DNA from: Euonymus europaeus
Lineage: Eukaryota; Streptophyta; Magnoliopsida; Celastrales; Celastraceae
Direction: 5' to 3'
Assembly (NCBI GenBank): GCA_963580455.1
Contig: OY756957.1
Location: 7,445,001-7,509,000 of the forward strand
DNA: 64,000 nt
Below, piece by piece: positions 48,676 through 61,177 of this stretch (its first letter is position 1; every line of letters starts with the position of its first letter). The position numbers and the translations under genes were made by a program. Below the pieces are notes generated by a model. It did not search any database. It saw only the letters and a program-made list of their open reading frames with translations, and was not told where the DNA came from.

Positions 48676-49646
48676 TTGACTTGAAGTATGTTAATTTAAC
48701 AATTTATATATTAAATTATACTCCCTCAATCATATTCTGTATCAAAAGAGCCAGATTTCAACTGTGGATCCTATCAGTGCGGGTTGGACAAAGAATGTGA
48801 CGATTAAAACGTCCGACGGTTAACTCACTTGCAATTCTCCCAATAAACAAATCAAGTGTACAGTATATGGCTCCAACATTCCCTCCAATGAGCACCAAAC
48901 AAAAACTAAAATACATGCTACATGTTTAACAGGTAGCTCCAATTTGATAGGGCACAAGCCCCGAACAGTGGAGGGATGACGAAGAAGAGCGGTGACCGTG
49001 GGTTGTTTGACATGCCAAACATTTTTAGAGCAGTTCATGTCATCTCAGTATGTTACAATATAATCACTCTCAAACGAGCCGTTATAGCTTCTTTCCTTAT
49101 AGTTGCAGAGATTCTAATGAAGATTCAAGACCTTTGCAATCATTATCAACAACGGCTAATGCCACAGTCTTCTTTTTTATCGCTGCAGGAAAACAATGAG
49201 AGTGACTGAAAAAGTGTGGCAAAATGGAACTTAGATGGACTAGGATAGCACGGCACTGTTTTATGAATTATTCTGTTGTCTTCATTATCATATATGATAT
49301 AATCTAGACTAATAATTTTTTTCCTTAAATACACAAATCTTCAATTATTATCTCAGTAACCTGCTTGTTTGTAATAGATCAGCTTTAATCATGTCCTTGA
49401 TATAGTGAGGTTAAAAAACAAGCATTGACACCATCAATCAGTCCTCCCTAAGCTATAATGTGCTACATACTGAAGAACCATGTCCCTTCGGAGAATCATG
49501 AATGATCCCTATATATTTTCCCCTAAATCAAACATGTTGCAGCAGTACAGAAGGGATATGGAAAGTACAGAAGACAGAGAGATTCAATGATAAAATATGT
49601 CTGCTTGATTACTGTAGGCCAATGTGCAAGAAATGCCTCTTGATAG
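48676..49646. other. intergenic DNA and RAD1 3' flank
   Basis: At 48,715-48,735, TATACTCCCTCAATCATATT resembles a Stowaway-type MITE end, but no partner end was found. The part beside 49,646 should include the RAD1 3' untranslated region. No other gene recognised. Confidence 0.4.
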
Positions 49647-52390
49647 TTATGTGTCCCCATCTTCCTCAGGCTTCAAAAAGAACTCGATGTACGCAATTCG
49701 ACTGGGTTGTTGATATCCAGCAGACACGACATGTGCTTGTGGATTAGACATTCTAGCAACTGAAACCAGATGCTGAACTTTCAATATTCCACCTCTCCCA
49801 ATGGTCAACTTGCTTCCTCGGTTATCTTTAATGACACTTCCTGGTAGATTTGAAGTCGTTGCTCGGAGGAACTTGTATTTATACCTGTCCACCAGACCAG
49901 GAAATAATAGAGTTTAACAGGAAAGTGGAATGAATGAATGATCAATTTCATAAAAGTGACAAGATGGCTTAATATATGAGTAGAATACTTGTAAGCAACT
50001 TGTTGATCGCATTGAAAGGCATTCAGAAGATCAGGATTGGCATGATACATGAAATTTATCTGCAAAATAAAAGATTTTTGGACGGTGATCATGGTGATAT
50101 CTTCATTACAAATGATGACTCGGAAATGAAGAAAAAGAACACCTGCAGGTCTCCATGCCCTTCACCACTGAAGGTGACACAAGGGGGATCAGGTTGTAGA
50201 GTAATAAGGATACTTGATCCGGGCCATTCAAGATCATCAATAGCTTCTTTCAGCGCTGCAGACTGGCTTAAGTAACAAAATTGAAAAGATGAGCATAAAT
50301 TGTAAGAAAAATAGTATGGCTCTCCGCTTAGGATATGCCAATCAGACACACATTCTGCTGCAAGGAAAAATTATAGTTGCTATATCTATGTAACCTGGTG
50401 CATCATTGACATGACCTTCACCACAATTATTCACAGTTTAACCAAAGAAAATCTTTCAGGTGCCATCTTCAACGATGCAAAATATTTTAAATCCCAAGAA
50501 ATCTCAGACTTTTCTATCCTAATCAAGATCACATGGCAAACTTTGTTTTTTAATCAGATGTTTGTGGATATCATTCCCCCACTTAATTTCAGTGAGGGAT
50601 ACAATTTGCATGAAAGACCTCTTTAACTATTAACATGAAGATAATGAACAAATTCGAGATGCATAAAATATGCATTTCAAGCTCTAAAACCATGCATAAC
50701 GTCATAAAAATGGGTCTAGCTACAGCAACTCCTCGCCATCAAGCTTTAGCTTGAATACAAAATATTGCGGAAGTATGTTTACTAGTAATGAATGTCTTAG
50801 TCTTAATAGTTTGATTCACTGAAGCAGGTAATTTCAAAGCTGACATAACAAGCAGCTTAATTAAGTATCTGATATGGTCATTGTCAAAAGTAACGTGGAT
50901 AATTAATTCTGAAAGAGCCTGCATTTGTCCAGCAATGCTTTGATTTCAGTGCAAAGAAAGAAGATAGAGAGTGAGAGATTGATTGCCTTTAAATAAGCAA
51001 ATTGTTGCCCTTTATTGGAAACCAATGCATAGAATGCACAGGCATTTACCTTAACAGTAAAGCTGAGAGGTGTGCTTCCTGCAGGTTCAAAGTTGTAGTC
51101 CCATGAAATTGTCTCAGGGATTCTTGTTCTGATCTCCGCATAAATGCAGGCACCCAGTGTATCAACAGACCTAACAGATAATTAACCAAAAAATGACAAA
51201 CAAACAAATTCCATGAATGTCATGTAAAATAAACAAAATGCCAAAAGAAAAGGATTTTGAATTCACCAAATCTCAAATTTATGCAATGACAGCCTTTATT
51301 TGGTTCATGAAACTATTTTTCCTTGCAGTCTGGCAAAAACATTAATCCTGGCCTCTCATGGGCTTCCAATACCAGGCACAATTTAACTAAACCTAAGGAA
51401 AACACACCTTAAAGCAATCTTTTTGTGTTACCGATCAGTCTCCCCCACACCAATATCACTGATGTAACCTAAAGTATGTTGTTGCGTTTGTGTATCCAGG
51501 CTGCAAGTATTGTGATTAGACAAACAGCTGTGCTCAAACAATGCCCTCCCCCATGACAAAAACTACCACCAATTGGTCCAATTAATTGCACAAACTGTTG
51601 TAGCCTGTTTGTTTTGTGGTTTCATTTTTGAAGCAATTTCATTTCCTCACTCACCAAATCGAGAAACCAAGTATGTCGTGCTCCTTTTCAATTTGGAATT
51701 CAAAACCAAGAATTCAGGGACAGATATTTGGGTTTCCGAAATATGAACATACTTGAGAAGGAGCTGCATGTCTGGTCCTGGATATCGGATTTCAAGTGTG
51801 CTTGATTGCCCTGGAACTGAAAATGTGTTCAAGCAATCGACAAAGAGCCCCAAGCTCAGTCCAAAACGAGGACGCCCATGTGCACTATAATCGTATCGAA
51901 CAAAAAGCTTCAAAGGGAAATAGAAAAATATAGATTTAGATTTCAAATTCTATACCATCAATAGGAAACCATGCCCCATACTAAAATCAAACTGAAACTG
52001 CTATAGATAATTCAATCGAGTCCTAAATCCTATAAAATTTAGTTTTGTTTTCTCTACTTCTCTACCAAACAGAGAAAAAAAAGAGATTAAGACCTCGCGT
52101 TTAAGATAAACTTTCGCTTGGAGACAACCAGTATCCTCGACGACCAAAACGACACCGTGCTCCGATAATTCCACCACCGCGTCCTGGTTGTGGAAGTGGC
52201 AGTGAATAGCATCGAAATAATTTTTAAATTAAAAAAAAAAATCAGACAAACGCCCAAGAAACTAGAGCTGATCGATCTAAACCTGATTGCGTTTCCACCG
52301 GACGGCTGAGAGGGAATCGACCATGCCTTGGACATTGTCAATCTGGCATACTAGATCCGGCGCCTCTGGCTCTGCCGCAGACGAGCTCAT
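49647..52390 (-). CDS. RAD1: RAD1, 9-1-1 DNA damage checkpoint clamp subunit
   Basis: Seven exons on the minus strand: 52390-52283, 52183-52094, 51907-51753, 51170-51050, 50262-50143, 50059-49989 and 49884-49647. The frame is continuous for 300 residues. It starts MSSSAAEPEAPDLVCQIDN and ends in an acidic tail (KPEEDGDT). RAD1 forms the RAD9-RAD1-HUS1 ring, a PCNA-like clamp loaded at damaged DNA in the nucleus to activate ATR signalling. Recognised family text: VQGMVDSLSAVRWKRNQ, FGLSLGLFVDCLNTFSVPG, EIRYPGPDMQLLLK, SAALKEAIDDLEWPGSSI, TIGRGGILKVQHLVSVAR. Two AGs lie four bases apart before exon 5; only the second (CCAG|TCTGC) keeps the frame. No lesions seen. It is transcribed away from HSFA1, with a Mutator-like element between. 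Confidence 0.93.
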
Positions 52391-52964
52391 CCTTATGGTT
52401 TTCCCGCCAAAATCCCTCACACGAAAGCTGTGTGAAGAAGCGCGTGGACTGTATAGAAACTGTGCCCGCTAGCCTGAAGTTGTACGCGCGCTCCAGTCCC
52501 AGGGAGGATTATCGTCGTACCGAGAAGTTTGAGTTCGATCAACGGCTACGATCCCTCCCCTCTTTTAATGTTTTAAATGAGTTAAAAGCATCTCAAATGA
52601 TAGTCATTCCAAATTTTTTATTGCGATTGTGGTCTCATTTCTATTATAATGAAATACGATTTTTAATACAGTTATATCAATAAAACACATATTTTAATAT
52701 AATTTTTTCATTTTTTATTTACAAACATTCCAAATATTAAACATCAACATCATTTTTCTAATACTTTTCTCTCATTTTTCACTCTTTTTTATTATTCTAT
52801 ACATCTTTCAATATAATTTTTTCATATCACTCTCTCTAAACATTTCAAAATTTCCAATATTATTATCAAGGGTGTCATTGCACTTGTTCTCAACTGTAAA
52901 GAAGAAAATTATATGAAAGCAGTAGGACCATTCGGTAATTTCAGTCGTTAGTCGTCATCCACAA
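52391..52964. promoter_or_regulatory. RAD1 upstream region
   Basis: 5' flank of the minus-strand RAD1 gene up to the Mutator-like element. The first 150 bases are GC-richer and likely hold leader and promoter; beyond 52,560 the DNA is AT-rich. No clear motif named. Confidence 0.35.
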
Positions 52965-54952
52965 GGGAAATTTGTAAAAATGACCCAGTTGAAAAGTCAA
53001 ACTGCCAAAATAACCTTGTCCCTAAAATAATTGATGAAATGACCTCATTTGAATTTTTTGAGACCAAAATACCCTCTTTTTGTAGAATAAAACAAAATGA
53101 AACTCCTTCGTCAACATTTTTCGCTCTGTACTTCACCTACTCACTTCTCACTCCTCACTCCCCACTTTTGATATCAACACATTGAGATATCTACAATCTA
53201 TTTGTGTTTTTTTTTCATATTTTGTCCTCAAAGTGAAGTTTTTTCTACTCCAAATCTCTACAGATATCAAAAATCAAGTGAGTTCACATTTTTCTATGAA
53301 CATAGGTCAAATATTTCGTAAAATTTGTCTTTCAGTGTTTACAATATATTTAGTTGGTCAATCATTTAATTTTTATGGTCGAGCATCTATTATATGGTTG
53401 AACAAAATTATTTTGTGGTTGAGTGCAAATTTGTTTTGGTTGAGCATATTTTTACTTGGTCGAGCAAAATTATTTTGTGGTTGAGCAATTTTTTATTTGG
53501 TCGAGCAAAGTTGTTTTGTGGTTGAGCAATTTTTTATTTGGTCGAGCAAAGTTGTCTTGTGGTTGAACACAAATTTATTTTTGGTTGAGCATATTTTTAC
53601 TTGGTCGAGCAAAATTGTTTTCTGGTTGAACAATTTTTATTTGGTCGAGCAAAGTTGTTTTGTGGTTGAGCAATTTTTTATTTTGTCGAGCAAAATTGTT
53701 TTGTGGTTGAGCACAAATTTATTTTTGGTTGAGCATAATTTTACTTGGTCGAGCAAAATTGTTTGTGGTTAAGCAATTTTTTATTTGGTCGGACAAAGTT
53801 AGTTTGTGGTTGAGCAAAATTATTTTTTTAGTCCAGTTTATTAATTTTGTATTTTCTTATTACTATGCGTGCAGGAATGAATTCTGAGATTGATTTTGTT
53901 TTATTATATGGTGGAGTGTGGGAAAATTGTCGAGATACATACAGTTTCAAAGAGGGGAGAAGTCAGGGAGTAATTGTATCTAATACAATTACATATACAG
54001 AATTTATTCAGCTCATATACCAGTTGATTGGAGTGGATTCTAGGTCCTTTGATTTGGTTATGAATTTTTTGTATAATACTCATTTCAAAATGGCACCGAT
54101 GGAGCTTCGAAATGATCGTGACTTACAGTTTTTTCTTAGACAAAATGATAATCCTCTAAGACCTGGTACTCCACTGTGTGTAACAACCAAGCAGAGAGTA
54201 AATGATCATTTTATTTCATAAGATGTGAGCTATTTTCCAAGAATCTAGGAAGATTTTGTTGCACCAAATGTTAGCTCTATTTCTCCTGAGCTACAACAAT
54301 GTGCCAATAAATTCGTAGTACCTAAAGATGGTGACGACCAGCAGATTAACGATTATAATGATTTTGCGTTCGATGATTATGATCCTTCTCATCAATTAAG
54401 TAATCCATTGATGTTCTGCACTGTAAACAATAGGTGTTATTTTAGACACGCTCAACCAAAAAAAAAGTTTGCTTAAGTAAAAATAGGCTAAACCACAAAA
54501 GGATTTGCTTAACCAAGTAAACATATTTGTTCAACCAATTACAAATATGCACAGCCTAGTAAAAAGTTTGCTCAACCACAAACAAGCCCTTCCATCAAAC
54601 ACAAGAAATCTAAACCAAATTAGGAGCCGAAAGAGACAAAGTAGTGAGAAGTTAGAAGTAATGCATACTAGTAATCTAAGTAAGCAATAAGGGCGTTTGA
54701 ATGTTGGGAAGGATCGCCGGAGGAGTTGTTTCGTTGAAGGAGTCGCGTTGGAGGAGAAGCTTGATCGGTGTTTGCAGGAAGTCGTCGAGCGTGGGTTGAA
54801 AAGAATGAGGCGTGTGAATTTTGAGAATAACCTCTTTTGTAATATTAAGGATGTTTTAGTCATTTTAAAAGAGAATTAGGTTATTAAAATTTACAACTAG
54901 ATTATTTCTCCAATTTAACTTTTCAAAGTGGGTCACTTTTACAAATTTCCCT
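52965..54952 (+). mobile_element. Mutator-like element (MULE), truncated, with subterminal repeats
   Basis: The left end (GGGAAATTTGTAAAAATGACC) and inverted right end (GGGAAATTTGTAAAAGTGACC) match at 20 of 21 positions and extend loosely beyond 45. ATCCACAA flanks both sides (52,957-52,964 and 54,953-54,960), fitting an 8-9-bp Mutator duplication. Inside, 53,847-54,221 encodes a 124-residue frame (DFVLLYGGVWENC, TYTEFIQLIYQLIGVD, NDRDLQFFL) resembling the N-terminal region before the MULE transposase domain. The DDE catalytic part is missing, so it cannot move by itself. The right end is about 280 bp upstream of the HSFA1 ATG. Confidence 0.8.
53377..53830. repeat. ~24-bp degenerate tandem repeats inside the MULE
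   Basis: Repeats of GGTTGAGCAATTTTTTATTT and GGTCGAGCAAAATTGTTTTGT alternate, giving a period of about 24 bp and a composite period near 48. Inverted versions (GCTCAACCACAAA, GTTCAACCAATT) occur at 54,447-54,590. Together they form subterminal repeats at both ends of the element. Open frames here (LVEQ/WSSK motifs) arise from the repeats. Confidence 0.8.
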
Positions 54953-54960
54953 ATCCACAA

Positions 54961-55231
54961 CGTAAAAAGGGTAAACACAGCGAGCGACTCGTGTCCATTT
55001 CCTCTCTGTGACTCCGTCGCCCTGCCCCCAACCCTATTTAGCTCTTCTTGTCGTTTCCCTGTGACCGTACAACCGCTTCTATCTTCTCTCTTTATGTGCA
55101 ATCTAGGGTTTATGTCCACTTTCCACACCAATGGCACGCATTAGACTCCCTCCTTCAAAACCCTATGATTTTTAACCCGGTTTGAATTCGTGCATATACA
55201 CATATACATATACGCTTAGATATTTTCTTGG
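54961..55231 (+). promoter_or_regulatory. HSFA1 promoter and 5' leader
   Basis: Only 271 bases separate the MULE end from the ATG. They include CT-rich leader-like sequence and repeated CATATACA near the start codon. I saw no clear heat-shock element (nGAAnnTTCn arrays). The original upstream promoter may have been displaced by the MULE. Confidence 0.4.
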
Positions 55232-58200
55232 ATGGACGGAGGGAATAAGAATGGTGGGGGAGGCGGTGATGCGTCAACGAGCAGTGGTGGAGGGTCTCAA
55301 GGGGTGCCTGCCACTCCGACGCCGATTGGGAGCGCCAACGCGCCGCCGCCTTTTCTGAGTAAGACTTACGACATGGTAGATGACCCGGCGACAGACTCGA
55401 TTGTGTCTTGGAGCCCTACCAATAACAGCTTCGTGGTGTGGAACCCGCCCGAGTTCGCGCGGGACCTCCTTCCCAAGTATTTCAAACACAACAACTTCTC
55501 CAGCTTTGTCCGCCAGCTGAACACCTACGTATTAGCCCATCATCTTCTCTCTTGTTTACTTCTTAGATTTTGCTTTTTTGAAGTTTGTCTCTTTCTCAAT
55601 ATTGAGGATTTAATCCTCGAATTCCTTTTTTCTGGTTTTTTGGTGATATTGTAGTTCAAAGAATTTGATTGCTTAATAGGGTTGAATTATATAGTTATTG
55701 ATTTATGAGGTCTATGAACCTATTGGCGATCATGTCATATAATGGTCATGGAGTGTGAATTAGGGGTCTTGATCATGTTATACAATGATCATGGAGTGTG
55801 GATTAGGGTCTCTTATGAGGATGGATTAATGGGGAAATTTGAGTGGAAATGTGAGCACGGGCTAATTTTCTTCTTCCCGTGCCTGCAAATTATGTTAGTT
55901 ATTTTTCATCTTTAAGGCCTTGCTTGGGAGAGGTGTTAAGAGGGGTTTGTGAACTCTTCCGAACTCCTTACTTGGCGCTAACACTTCAAGATGTTCGAAG
56001 AGGTTCACGAATCCATCTAACACCCCTTTTTCCAACCTCTCATTTTGAGGGATTGAGAAGTGTTCGCTCTCATAAACCCTCCCAACACTTTCCAACCCTT
56101 ATAAATATCAAGCAAGGGTTCACTTTTACTTTTTTGTTGTTGTTGGATTATTGCGCCTTTTGGTTCTGTTTTTTTTTTCTTGCTCTGTTGTCCTTGTCTT
56201 TTCATTCAATATATTATGAGTCTTATTTATTTATTTTAAAAAATGGCTGCTGGATACTGTTATATCCATGTATGGATTATTACCAGGTGGTGGGATTGTA
56301 GAATTCTTTTGTCCTTTTCTTTTTCCTTGGGAGGGTGTGGGATATTGTGTGTCTACAGAGTAGTACCACCGTCATTTTGAGCAACAGTCCTTTCTGTATC
56401 TTTAGGGACTGGTTAACTGGCTTGTGTCCTTTTATTCGGTAATTCTTATTTCTTGTCTGTGTAACTTCTCTGTGATTCCTCCTGTTTGGTTTGTGGCCAT
56501 GGAGGCCTAATTTATAAAAAAATCACATTTGAGAAAGTTGATCATACTATTATGAAACCTTTCATGTTTCTCTGCTTTATGAACATTTTCGATGAACTAA
56601 AACTGATCGTTGTATTCAGGGCTAAATAAAGAATGGGTGTACGGTGGCTGATTATGGATTGACCTCGTAAGCAAGAGGTTACATAGACCACTAAGATATT
56701 GTTAAAGCAGTTTTCATATATATTGCATTTTTTCGGTTTTTTCTTCCTAGACTCCTAACCAGCCATCATAGAGCCATTGTTATCCCCAAAGTTAGACATC
56801 CAAACATTATTTCATATTCATCAACGAGTAATTATAATTAAAATTGAGCCCTATTTCAATGTTCTCTTCTCCCTCATTCCTTCCACTTTTTTTGACAAAT
56901 AAACATATTTAGGCTTGGAACTAAAGAACTACCTTGTCTTTTAAGATTTGCAGTATTTAAAATCCTCTCTGATGTGGCCTTGTCACAATTAAAGAAATTA
57001 TACTAAGTACTTACGATTGTATTACTGCTTTATGTACCTATGAAATAAAATCCCAAAGGGGTTAATAAGATATTAAGCTTCTGATGTATACGAATGGACC
57101 TATGATCCAGAGTTTCAATCTTTTGGGTTGAAGTTGATGTCTAAATGTGCTATCAAGGAACACACTTTCTCTGGTACTCCCTCAGGATGATCTCATCCTC
57201 ATCAACAATCCATATCAGCATCAGCAATTTCATATGAGGGTAGATTGAAGAGACATGCTTGAATTCTAATCTTACATGGGCTAAATATGAGGAATTCTAA
57301 TATACATGGAAGTAGCCAGCAAATGCTTCCAAGTTTTTGGGTTCAGGGTGCTGTCAAGATATGTTACTTTTGTTGGAGCTTTTCCGATCCCGTCTCTTAA
57401 ATGCTTTCCAAAGAGAATTCTTTCTTTCCAGCAAAAATCTTTTAACTTCAAAGCTTGCGAAAGCTCACCAAGAATCTAGTTATCAAAGATTCAAAATTTC
57501 AAATTATCTTTCTATTGCTTGCCATTTAATTTATCTGCCAAACATTTTTCACATGGTTGCATCCAATCTCCTGATCACTGTCGAAAGGAAGAATAACAGT
57601 GCATAAATTGTGAGATTAAAAATGTGACCATATCAATTATGTTGGTAAACATGTCCACCTCTTAACATACGCAGTTGTTTATATGTGAATTTGTTCTAGT
57701 GTTTTTCTTAAACCGTTTTCGCACATCATTTTTGCAAAGTTTGTTATAAGTTTAGGGAATCTCTTATTTTTGTGTGTTTTGCATCCCTATCTTCATCCTA
57801 TGCTGGTTGAAGGATTATTTGGCTTTTCACCTTGAGTTTAAATTTTGTCTTAAACATAATATGACTATGCATGTTATTAATCTGTATTGTTCTTTCCCAG
57901 TTGGTTAAGACTTGATTGATCAAGTTTAGATGATTGGCGGTGGGCATGAATAGCTCTCTCTTGTGAACTCTTCTGATGTTCTATTTGTTTATGTTTCCAA
58001 TTTCATTGTTTAGATAGGATGAACACATTTAATCATATTTGCGCATGTCGTGCCCTTTCTCATCTTTCTGTCCTCGCCACCTAGAAACATTTTATATATC
58101 TCCTTGTTAAACAGGGGTTTCGAAAGGTTGACCCTGACCGCTGGGAATTTGCAAATGAGGGCTTTTTGAGGGGTCAAAAACATCTGCTTAGGAATATAAG

Positions 58201-59389
58201 TCGGCGAAAACCTGCACATGGCCATGGCAATCAACAGCAACTGCAATCACATGGACAGAATTCTTCTGTTGCTTCCTGTGTTGAGGTTGGGAAATTTGGG
58301 CTTGAGGAAGAGTTAGAAAGGCTTAAAAGGGATAAGAATGTTCTTATGTAGGAGCTTGTTCGATTGAGGCAGCAGCAGCAGGCTACCGATGGCCAGCTGC
58401 AAACCATGGTTCAACGTCTTCAGGGAATGGAGCAGAGACAACAACATATGATGTCATTCCTGGCAAAGGCTGTGCAGAGTCCTGGCTTCTTGGCACAGTT
58501 TGTACAGCAGCAAAGTGAAAGTAATAGGCGTATAACTAAAGGCAACAAGAAACGAAGACTCAAGCAGGATGGCCTTTCTGAGAGTGAGCACTCTGCTCCT
58601 GATGGACAAATTGTTAAGTATCAAGATCAGCCTTCAATGAGTGAGGCGGCAAAAGCAATGCTCAGGCGGCTTGTGGAAGTTGATTCTTCTTCCAAGCTAG
58701 AATCTTTCAACAACAATATTGATGGTTTCATGACTGGGGATGGTTCTTCGTCATCCAGTGGTGTAGACTGTGGGAGCTCTTCAAGTCATGTATCAGGATT
58801 GACTCTGCAAGAGGTGCCTCCAACCTCGGGTCAGGCACCCTTTATGCCATCAACTACTGGGATCTCGGGGCAGCGTCCTTCAGCTGACATATCTGAAATA
58901 TAATTTTCTCGACAAGCTGTACCTTCTGAGAAGGTTACGACATCTCCATTCCCAGATGTGAGCGTGCTGGTTGGAATAGAAGGGACGACTTCCTCCATTC
59001 TCGGGGCAGATGTAATCATGTCTGAGCTCTCTCAAATACCAGAAATGGTACCAAAGAGTCTGGTAGATATTCCTGGGGAAGGTTACATGGGACCTGGGAC
59101 TGACAATTCTAGATTTTTGGAGCCGACGCTGAGAGAAAATGGTTCAATTCCAATTGAAATTAATGACATTAGTCCTGATCCGGACATTGACGCCTTACTG
59201 GAAAGTTCTGGCTTCTGGGATGACCTTTTTTGTAGCCCTGTGCCTGAGGACGTTGAACCAATCTCATTTGATGGTAAAACCAATGGAGATGATCTGCAAC
59301 CAATGGAGAATGGATGGGACAAATCTCAGCATATGAATCAGCTTACAGAACAAATGGGGCTGCTCACGTCAGACACCAAAAAGGTTTGA
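55232..59389 (+). pseudogene. HSFA1: HSFA1-type heat-stress transcription factor with two in-frame stops
   Basis: Exon 1, 55232-55528, and exon 2, 58115-59389, are split at the conserved HSF intron site ([12 protein letters not shown]). HSFA1 proteins are master activators that bind heat-shock elements as trimers. The DNA-binding domain spans residues about 35-133 ([48 protein letters not shown]). HR-A/B ([15 protein letters not shown] onward), an NLS (NKKRRLKQ, about 243-250), an AHA activation motif (SSGFWDDLF, about 464-472) and a C-terminal export-like LTEQMGLL follow. The single frame of 524 codons is interrupted by TAG at 58349-58351 (codon 178, ATG-TAG-GAG where ...MQELVRLR is usual) and TAA at 58901-58903 (codon 362). 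Both fit C-to-T changes of Gln codons. The longest product as written is 177 residues, with the DNA-binding domain but no complete trimerisation or activation domain. Recent loss seems likely; sequence error is possible. Confidence 0.88.
55529..58114 (+). other. 2.6-kb HSFA1 intron with MITE-like insert
   Basis: GT at 55,529 and AG at 58,113-58,114. At about 55,913-56,125, GGCCTTGCTTGG... and the inverted ...CAAGCAAGGGTT form weak terminal repeats around sequence with further internal inverted similarity, suggesting a small MITE. The rest is AT-rich intron with no recognised gene. Confidence 0.6.
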
Positions 59390-61177
59390 TCTTATTTCTG
59401 AAATGTACATTTGGATTGGCAGCGGTAAACCCTTGATATAGATCGATAATCTCTTGAATGCATGGTCCTTTTTCGCTGCTACGGAGAAGCAGCTCATGCC
59501 TTGTGTGTTTGTTCACCCTGGCTCTGTTTTAATTTCCCAACTTATTTGGGTACTCAAAAGAACTCAGCAGGCATAGTGGTGTTAAAACTTAAAAGGCTAT
59601 AGCTTTGGTTTCTAATCCTTTTGTTGAGGTTGATGTCATGGTTCCTGCTTATGGGACGTGCCTTTGTTTGAGGATGACTAGTCTTTCACAATGGATGCCT
59701 TTACTAGATTTCTCGTAATTTTAGTTTTCTTTTTACACGTTCTGATATATTATTTTTGGGTAGATATTTTGTTTTTTTTTGTTACCATCTTGAACCTTAT
59801 AAGTTAGTTCTATATCCATTGATCAACTATTTTCTGAATTTCAGATTAGGGATTGGATTGCCTAGGTGGGTTGGGTTTGTTTTACACTTTGGGCTACAAT
59901 CCTGCAAAGATACCCTTGATGGTGCCGGCTCAAATCTTTATGAGTTATACCATAGTGTATGAACCATAATTGGGAAAGCTCTGAAACTGAGGATAGCATA
60001 TCTGAACCTTGAAGACATGGAGGAATAGTTGCTGTTTGAGATGCTGCTCACAAAGTTAGCATCCCCTTTTTCAAGTGAGTGTTATTGATGGAGGAAAAGT
60101 ACTTGTAACCTGGTTTTGGGACAAGAGTAGTCTGTTACCCGCTAGATTGTCACGTGAATGGTTAAAAACTATTACTCATTTGATATAAATAACTTGTGTA
60201 GGGTGTACATGGTAAGTTTGTGAATATTGGAATATATTATCAAATCTTCAGTTCCGCACCTACTGCAAAATGTTCTCCTCCAAATCTGCTTTGGAAGGGC
60301 ACTAGTATTTGGTATAATTGATTTATTGTTTTTTTTTAATACAAAGCATTGAATGTATTATGTTTATATCATTGAATGTATTATGTTTATAGCATAATGA
60401 ATTACACGATTTTTTTTCCCAACCACGGAACATCGAATGTTGAGTTTATATATCTAATGGTCTACAATTATTATGTCTGAAGGTGATGCGTTGAATTTGT
60501 TATTGCAATTGGGTATGATAATTATAAATCACTTGTCGGATATAAACTCAAAATGTTTGATGTTTTGTTTATTTCTAGAAGAAAAAAAACAATACTTCAT
60601 TGAATTACACATTCATAATATTTTCAAAAACAAATCATGATATTTTGGTGCACCAGTGATGCACGGGTCCTGCCCCAATCATTGTAACATGTGGTGTAAG
60701 TTTTCCTTGCGGATTTACATCAGCTTTGGGAATGGACACATGTTTAACAATAACTCTGCGAATTGGGTTTCTTGTTAGTAAGAAGCAAAAACGTAGCACT
60801 ATCATCATCTCATCTTGATGAGTTGCTCCAAACTTCTTGTGCTTTTCTCGGCCACTTTTCACTTCCAATCCCATGCATTTATAATCCCAGGATTTCATGT
60901 GTCAACCATATTTCCGCCCTATATCCAGAGAGTTACACGTGTCAATAGAAAAAGAAAAAAGACGAGGGAGAAAAATTTGCACGTGTGCGTTGGTTAATTA
61001 ACGACAACAGTGAGAAAGAGAAGACACCAGCAAGCACTGAGGGTCTCTTTCGCACCACCTCCAATCATAGTTGTTTTGCAACAACTATTTCCCACGGTTG
61101 CATTACAAAACATTGTATAAAAATATTTATCATCTCTATCATTAGATTAAATATTTTTATCTCCATCATTATTATTA
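59390..61177. other. HSFA1 3' flank and intergenic DNA
   Basis: Begins with the 3' untranslated region. ATTGAATGTATTATGTTTATA is tandemly doubled at 60,348-60,391. An 87-residue minus-strand open frame at 60,898-60,635 has no recognised family and weak support. No other gene seen. Confidence 0.45.

Noticed and set aside
48715..48735. Stowaway MITE from a CTCCCTCAATCATATT end
   Set aside because: Only one end found; no inverted partner or paired TA duplication within reach.
53182..53772. Open frames with repeating WSSK / LVEQ motifs
   Set aside because: Low-complexity translation of the 24-bp repeat inside the MULE, not a protein.
60635..60898. 87-codon minus-strand open frame ending ...VHHWCTKIS
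   Set aside because: Codon use looks passable but no family, promoter or splice support is visible, so I do not call it a gene.
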